NCBI GenBank assembly: GCA_002416285.1
Contig: DICM01000008.1
Coordinates: 1-9,042, forward strand
Direction of reading: 5' to 3'
Length of the DNA: 9,042 bases
Source: Caryophanales bacterium UBA5026
Lineage (GTDB): Bacteria > Bacillota_I > Bacilli_A > RF39 > UBA660
The first letter of the stretch is position 1. Every line of letters begins with the position of its first letter. Below the pieces are notes generated by a model that was given only the letters and a program-made list of their open reading frames with translations, was not told the origin of the DNA and did no database searches. This document shows, piece after piece, positions 6,696 to 9,042 of this stretch. The translations under genes and the position numbers were made by a program.

Positions 6696-6772
6696 GGCGT
6701 GGTTGGTGAAGTGGTTAACACGGTGGATTGTGGTTCCATTATACATGGGTTCGATTCCCATACCGCGCCCCA
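6696..6772 (+). tRNA. tRNA-His (anticodon GTG)
   Basis: A full cloverleaf folds. The acceptor pairs GCGTGGT (6697-6703) with ACCGCGC (6762-6768), including one G-U pair. There is a short D arm GTG/CAC, an anticodon arm GTGGA/TCCAT with loop TTGTGGT giving anticodon GTG, and a T arm ATGGG/CCCAT with loop TTCGATT. An extra G at 6696 (G-1) opposite C6769 is the identity element of histidine tRNA. CCA is encoded (6770-6772). It stands alone, divergent from the cotJ operon. Confidence 0.96.
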
Positions 6773-6809
6773 TAAAGAGAAAAAGTCGAACTATTCGGCA
6801 TAATATAAT

Positions 6810-6841
6810 AAAATCGATTCAGAAATACTGGTCGATTTTTT
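6810..6841 (+). terminator. Intrinsic terminator after tRNA-His
   Basis: AAAATCGA (6810-6817) pairs with TCGATTTT (6832-6839). An inner CAG/CTG helix (6820-6822 with 6828-6830) closes a 5-base loop. A run of six Ts ends at 6841. The SD of the next gene starts only four bases later, so that gene must depend on read-through or a promoter I cannot identify. Confidence 0.65.
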
Positions 6842-6860
6842 GTTAGAAAGGTGGAATAGT

Positions 6861-7154
6861 TTGAATGTAATAAAAGAAGAGATTGTTTTAAATAACAATA
6901 TCAAGAAAAGATTGACTAATATCTGTACATTTGCCTCTAAAAAGGGAGTAATCACCGGAGGTAGTGTTCGGTATATACCAAAGACCAATATTGCTTATAT
7001 TGAGCCAATTTGCTTGCAAATCGACAATAAAACCTATATAATATTCGGTAAAGAGAAAATTAATTATATAGGAGATACTACTCTATATAAAAACTTATCA
7101 ATAACAGAATTAGAAGAAATTGTTAATAGGGGGAATGCAACAAAAAAAAGTTAA
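6861..7154 (+). CDS. Small protein of unknown function beside a serine recombinase
   Basis: I do not recognise this 97-residue protein. It looks soluble. It opens with a Lys-rich likely helix (MNVIKEEIVLNNNIKKRL), followed by alternating strand-like stretches (VRYIP, IAYIEPICLQI, TYIIFG, INYIG) around turns such as GVITGGS, and ends in a helix (SITELEEIVNRG). Three Cys/His-poor segments give no metal site. The start is taken as TTG 6861 because AGAAAGGTGG (6845-6854) is well placed before it; a TTG at 6840 lies in the T-run of the tRNA terminator and has no SD. Two stop codons in tandem (TAATAA) end it, 36 bases before the likely recombinase start, so the two genes are probably one transcript. 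It may be cargo or an accessory factor of the element. Confidence 0.65.
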   Translation: MNVIKEEIVLNNNIKKRLTNICTFASKKGVITGGSVRYIPKTNIAYIEPICLQIDNKTYIIFGKEKINYIGDTTLYKNLSITELEEIVNRGNATKKS

Positions 7155-7176
7155 TAAATATATAGGTACAGATAAT

Positions 7177-7183
7177 AGGAGGG
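7177..7183 (+). promoter_or_regulatory. SD of the recombinase gene, pointing to an ATA start
   Basis: AGGAGGG is an almost perfect SD. An in-frame TAG at 7176-7178 overlaps it, so the recombinase frame cannot begin further upstream. The only codon at normal spacing (8 bases after GGAGG) is ATA 7191-7193. Confidence 0.7.
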
Positions 7184-7190
7184 TAGATTT

Positions 7191-8942
7191 ATAGAAGAAA
7201 AAATAGCTGGAGTATATATAAGAGTAAGTACCGAAGATCAAGCAAGAGAAGGATTTAGTTTAGGAGAGCAAAAAGAGCGACTAGAAGCAATGTGTAAATA
7301 CAAAGGATATCAAATCTATAAAATTTATGAGGATGCCGGAATTAGTGCGAAGAATATCAAAGATAGGCCAGCATTCAATGAATTATTAGAAGATATCAAA
7401 AATGGTACAACTAATACCATTGTAGCTTTAAAATTAGACCGAATTACCAGAAGTATCTATGACTGGGAATTCATTATGAAGTTTCTAGAAGAGAACAATG
7501 CTTACATTGATTGTGCTAATGATGAAATCAATACGACCAATGCGAATGGGAAAATGATATCAAGGTTACTCATGAGTGTAAGCCAAAATGAAATTGAACG
7601 AACAAGTGAAAGAACAAAAATTGGACTAGCAGGAGCAATTAAAGATGGACATTGTCCATGTAAGACACCACTAGGATATAAACGAGTCAATCGAAAATTA
7701 GTTCCGGATGATGCGACGAAAGATATTGTAATTGATATGTTTAACAAATATATATCCGGATGGTCGTATCAAAGAATTATGAACTATCTAAATGAAAATA
7801 ATATTTTAAATAAAAACTGGCGATATTCGATGATTGAACAAACAATCAGTAATCGAATCTATTGTGGAGACTTCACTCTTCATAAAGGAAAACCGGATGA
7901 AATAATATATGAAAATGTCATTGAAGGATTAATTAGTAAAGATATGTGGATGGATTGTCAAAAACAAAAAGGTAGAAATTCAAGGAATTACACTAGAACA
8001 ATTGTCTATTTATTCTTACAGAAAGTACATTGTCCAAAATGTCATTCCATTATGGCTGGTAGAAGTCCTGGTGGAGATAAAAAATATGATTATGTTTACT
8101 ATAGGTGTCATAAATGTAAACTCTATATTAATGAGAATGATATTATCAAACAAATTAAAAAAATAATCATTGATTTAGTAGAATATGATTTCTTAGTAAG
8201 AGATATATTCGCACCAGTATTAACAAATCGACTTACAAGTTCAAGAGAAAATTTAATAACTGAAGTAAATGAATTAAATAAGCAGAAAGAGAGAATCAAG
8301 ACAGCTTATACAACTGGAGTAACACCATTAGAAGAATTTGCTGAAGATATGAAGTTAATTGATAGCAAGATAGATATCATCAATCAAAAATTAAATAGTG
8401 ATACCTTCTTAACAGAGAATAAATTAGATTTAGATGATATCAATATTTACCGAGATATTAGTAAAATAAAACAGATAAAATTAAATGAATATTATCTAGA
8501 TCAGGTGAGATTATGGGTATCATGGTCAAAAGAAAAACAACAAGAGTTGTTTATGAAGTATGTAGAATCTATTGAATTAGGAATTATCAATGATAAAGTT
8601 GAAGTAACCAATGTAAATTTTAGAAAATCATTTCTAGAAGAATATAGTACATTATTTCTAGAAAATGTGATTGATGCTGAAACTCATTTAAGTAATAATG
8701 GTAAGAGTTCCATCAACATGACTTATCTAAAAACAAGAGAAGAAATTGAAGGTTACATTCATAAATTGAGAAAGTATTATGACATAGATTATCATGAAGT
8801 TGAGGTAAAGTATGATGAAGAAAATAATATTTACCTTGATTACAATTTAGAAAAACCAGCCGATGTTATCAAAGTAATGCCAATCAAAGAAACAAAAAAA
8901 TTTAATAACATATTAAAATGTGGGGTAGTATCCATTACATAA
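7191..8942 (+). CDS. Large serine recombinase (integrase-type), probable ATA start
   Basis: This is a large serine recombinase, which cuts and rejoins DNA at attachment sites to move an element in or out of the chromosome. From ATA 7191 it has 583 residues, a normal length. The catalytic resolvase domain begins IAGVYIRVSTEDQ with nucleophile S13, the arginines of LDRITRS (R84, R87) and NEIERTSER (from about 132). The recombinase domain starts at GYKR (about 162) and includes FNKYISGWSYQRI. A zinc ribbon follows with C281/C284 and C306/C309, then a likely coiled coil (about 350-405) and a C-terminal tail. The first ATG, at 7290, would remove S13, so the frame must begin upstream. No ATG, GTG, TTG or CTG exists between TAG 7176 and 7290. 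The gene may be weakly expressed, inactivated by a start-codon change, or affected by a base-calling error. Confidence 0.85.
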   Translation: MEEKIAGVYIRVSTEDQAREGFSLGEQKERLEAMCKYKGYQIYKIYEDAGISAKNIKDRPAFNELLEDIKNGTTNTIVALKLDRITRSIYDWEFIMKFLEENNAYIDCANDEINTTNANGKMISRLLMSVSQNEIERTSERTKIGLAGAIKDGHCPCKTPLGYKRVNRKLVPDDATKDIVIDMFNKYISGWSYQRIMNYLNENNILNKNWRYSMIEQTISNRIYCGDFTLHKGKPDEIIYENVIEGLISKDMWMDCQKQKGRNSRNYTRTIVYLFLQKVHCPKCHSIMAGRSPGGDKKYDYVYYRCHKCKLYINENDIIKQIKKIIIDLVEYDFLVRDIFAPVLTNRLTSSRENLITEVNELNKQKERIKTAYTTGVTPLEEFAEDMKLIDSKIDIINQKLNSDTFLTENKLDLDDINIYRDISKIKQIKLNEYYLDQVRLWVSWSKEKQQELFMKYVESIELGIINDKVEVTNVNFRKSFLEEYSTLFLENVIDAETHLSNNGKSSINMTYLKTREEIEGYIHKLRKYYDIDYHEVEVKYDEENNIYLDYNLEKPADVIKVMPIKETKKFNNILKCGVVSIT

Positions 8943-8974
8943 CAATGTACAAAGTGATGTACATTGTTTTTTTT
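8941..8974 (+). terminator. Intrinsic terminator of the recombinase gene
   Basis: AACAATGTAC (8941-8950) and GTACATTGTT (8959-8968) form a perfect 10-bp stem with an 8-base loop. The T-run spans 8967-8974. The stem begins within the TAA stop codon (8940-8942). Confidence 0.85.
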
Positions 8975-9010
8975 ATAAAGATAATTATAAAATCAATAAT
9001 TAACATTCAG

Positions 9011-9025
9011 CATATAATTTATATG
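9011..9025. repeat. 15-base palindrome downstream of the recombinase
   Basis: CATATAA (9011-9017) and TTATATG (9019-9025) are perfect inverted repeats around a single T. It could be an operator for a gene beyond the window or part of an attachment site, or a chance product of AT-rich DNA. Nothing else is recognisable between 8975 and 9042. Confidence 0.3.
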
Positions 9026-9042
9026 ACATTCTAAGATTTGTC

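Noticed and set aside
6804..6809. TATAAT as -10 of a promoter for the small gene
   Set aside because: No -35-like sequence lies 16-18 bases upstream, and the start would fall inside the tRNA terminator. An AT-rich chance match is more likely.
7502..7747. - strand frame inside the recombinase
   Set aside because: It is opposite the conserved resolvase domain, with no SD or known motif.
7290..8942. Recombinase starting at ATG 7290
   Set aside because: This start would delete the catalytic serine and the first 33 residues, which are clearly encoded just upstream in the same frame and preceded by a strong SD.
1..9042. CRISPR array or insertion-sequence terminal repeats
   Set aside because: No series of regularly spaced direct repeats and no long terminal inverted repeats around a transposase were seen on either strand.

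Overview
The window is AT-rich chromosomal DNA from a low-GC Gram-positive bacterium of the Bacilli/Firmicutes type. It uses the standard bacterial code, since TGA ends the first and third genes. Four things point this way: the mnmE-mnmG-rsmG gene order, strong Shine-Dalgarno (SD) sequences, a tRNA-His gene with encoded CCA, and a cotJ spore-coat operon. An uncultured gut-type Bacilli/Erysipelotrichia relative would fit, but genus and species cannot be read from the sequence. The cotJ genes suggest a spore former or a descendant of one.

Region 1 (1-5506, + strand) is a translation-support cluster. Two sigma-A-like promoters, separated by a hairpin, lead into an HD-domain hydrolase gene (start judged to be ATG 161). 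Its 3' end overlaps mnmE (start judged to be ATG 660). mnmE ends in a hairpin plus T-run that contains its own stop codon. A near-consensus promoter then restarts transcription for mnmG. mnmG overlaps rsmG by ATGA, and rsmG is followed by rsmA with a TTG start. MnmE and MnmG together modify U34 of certain tRNAs. RsmG and RsmA methylate 16S rRNA.

Region 2 (5494-6580, - strand) is a cotJ spore-coat operon converging on rsmA. It holds a fused CotJA-CotJB-like gene and cotJC (manganese-catalase-like). Its end shares a symmetrical hairpin with the end of rsmA, with both stop codons at the hairpin centre. Upstream lie repeated CATAC/GATAC boxes resembling -10 elements of mother-cell sporulation sigma factors.

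Region 3 (6643-6841, + strand) is a single tRNA-His gene with a good promoter and its own terminator.

Region 4 (6845-9042, + strand) looks like an acquired unit: a 97-codon gene of unknown function and a large serine recombinase. The recombinase reading frame, including its catalytic serine, extends about 33 codons upstream of the first ATG. That extension contains no ATG, GTG, TTG or CTG; an ATA sits where the start should be, behind an excellent SD. A perfect 10-bp terminator ends the gene. The element either continues beyond the window or is a minimal recombinase-plus-small-gene unit.

The main points for a second look are the ATA start of the recombinase, the unknown small gene beside it, the CotJA-CotJB fusion, and the repeated placement of stop codons inside terminator hairpins. 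I do not see a clearly new multi-gene system.
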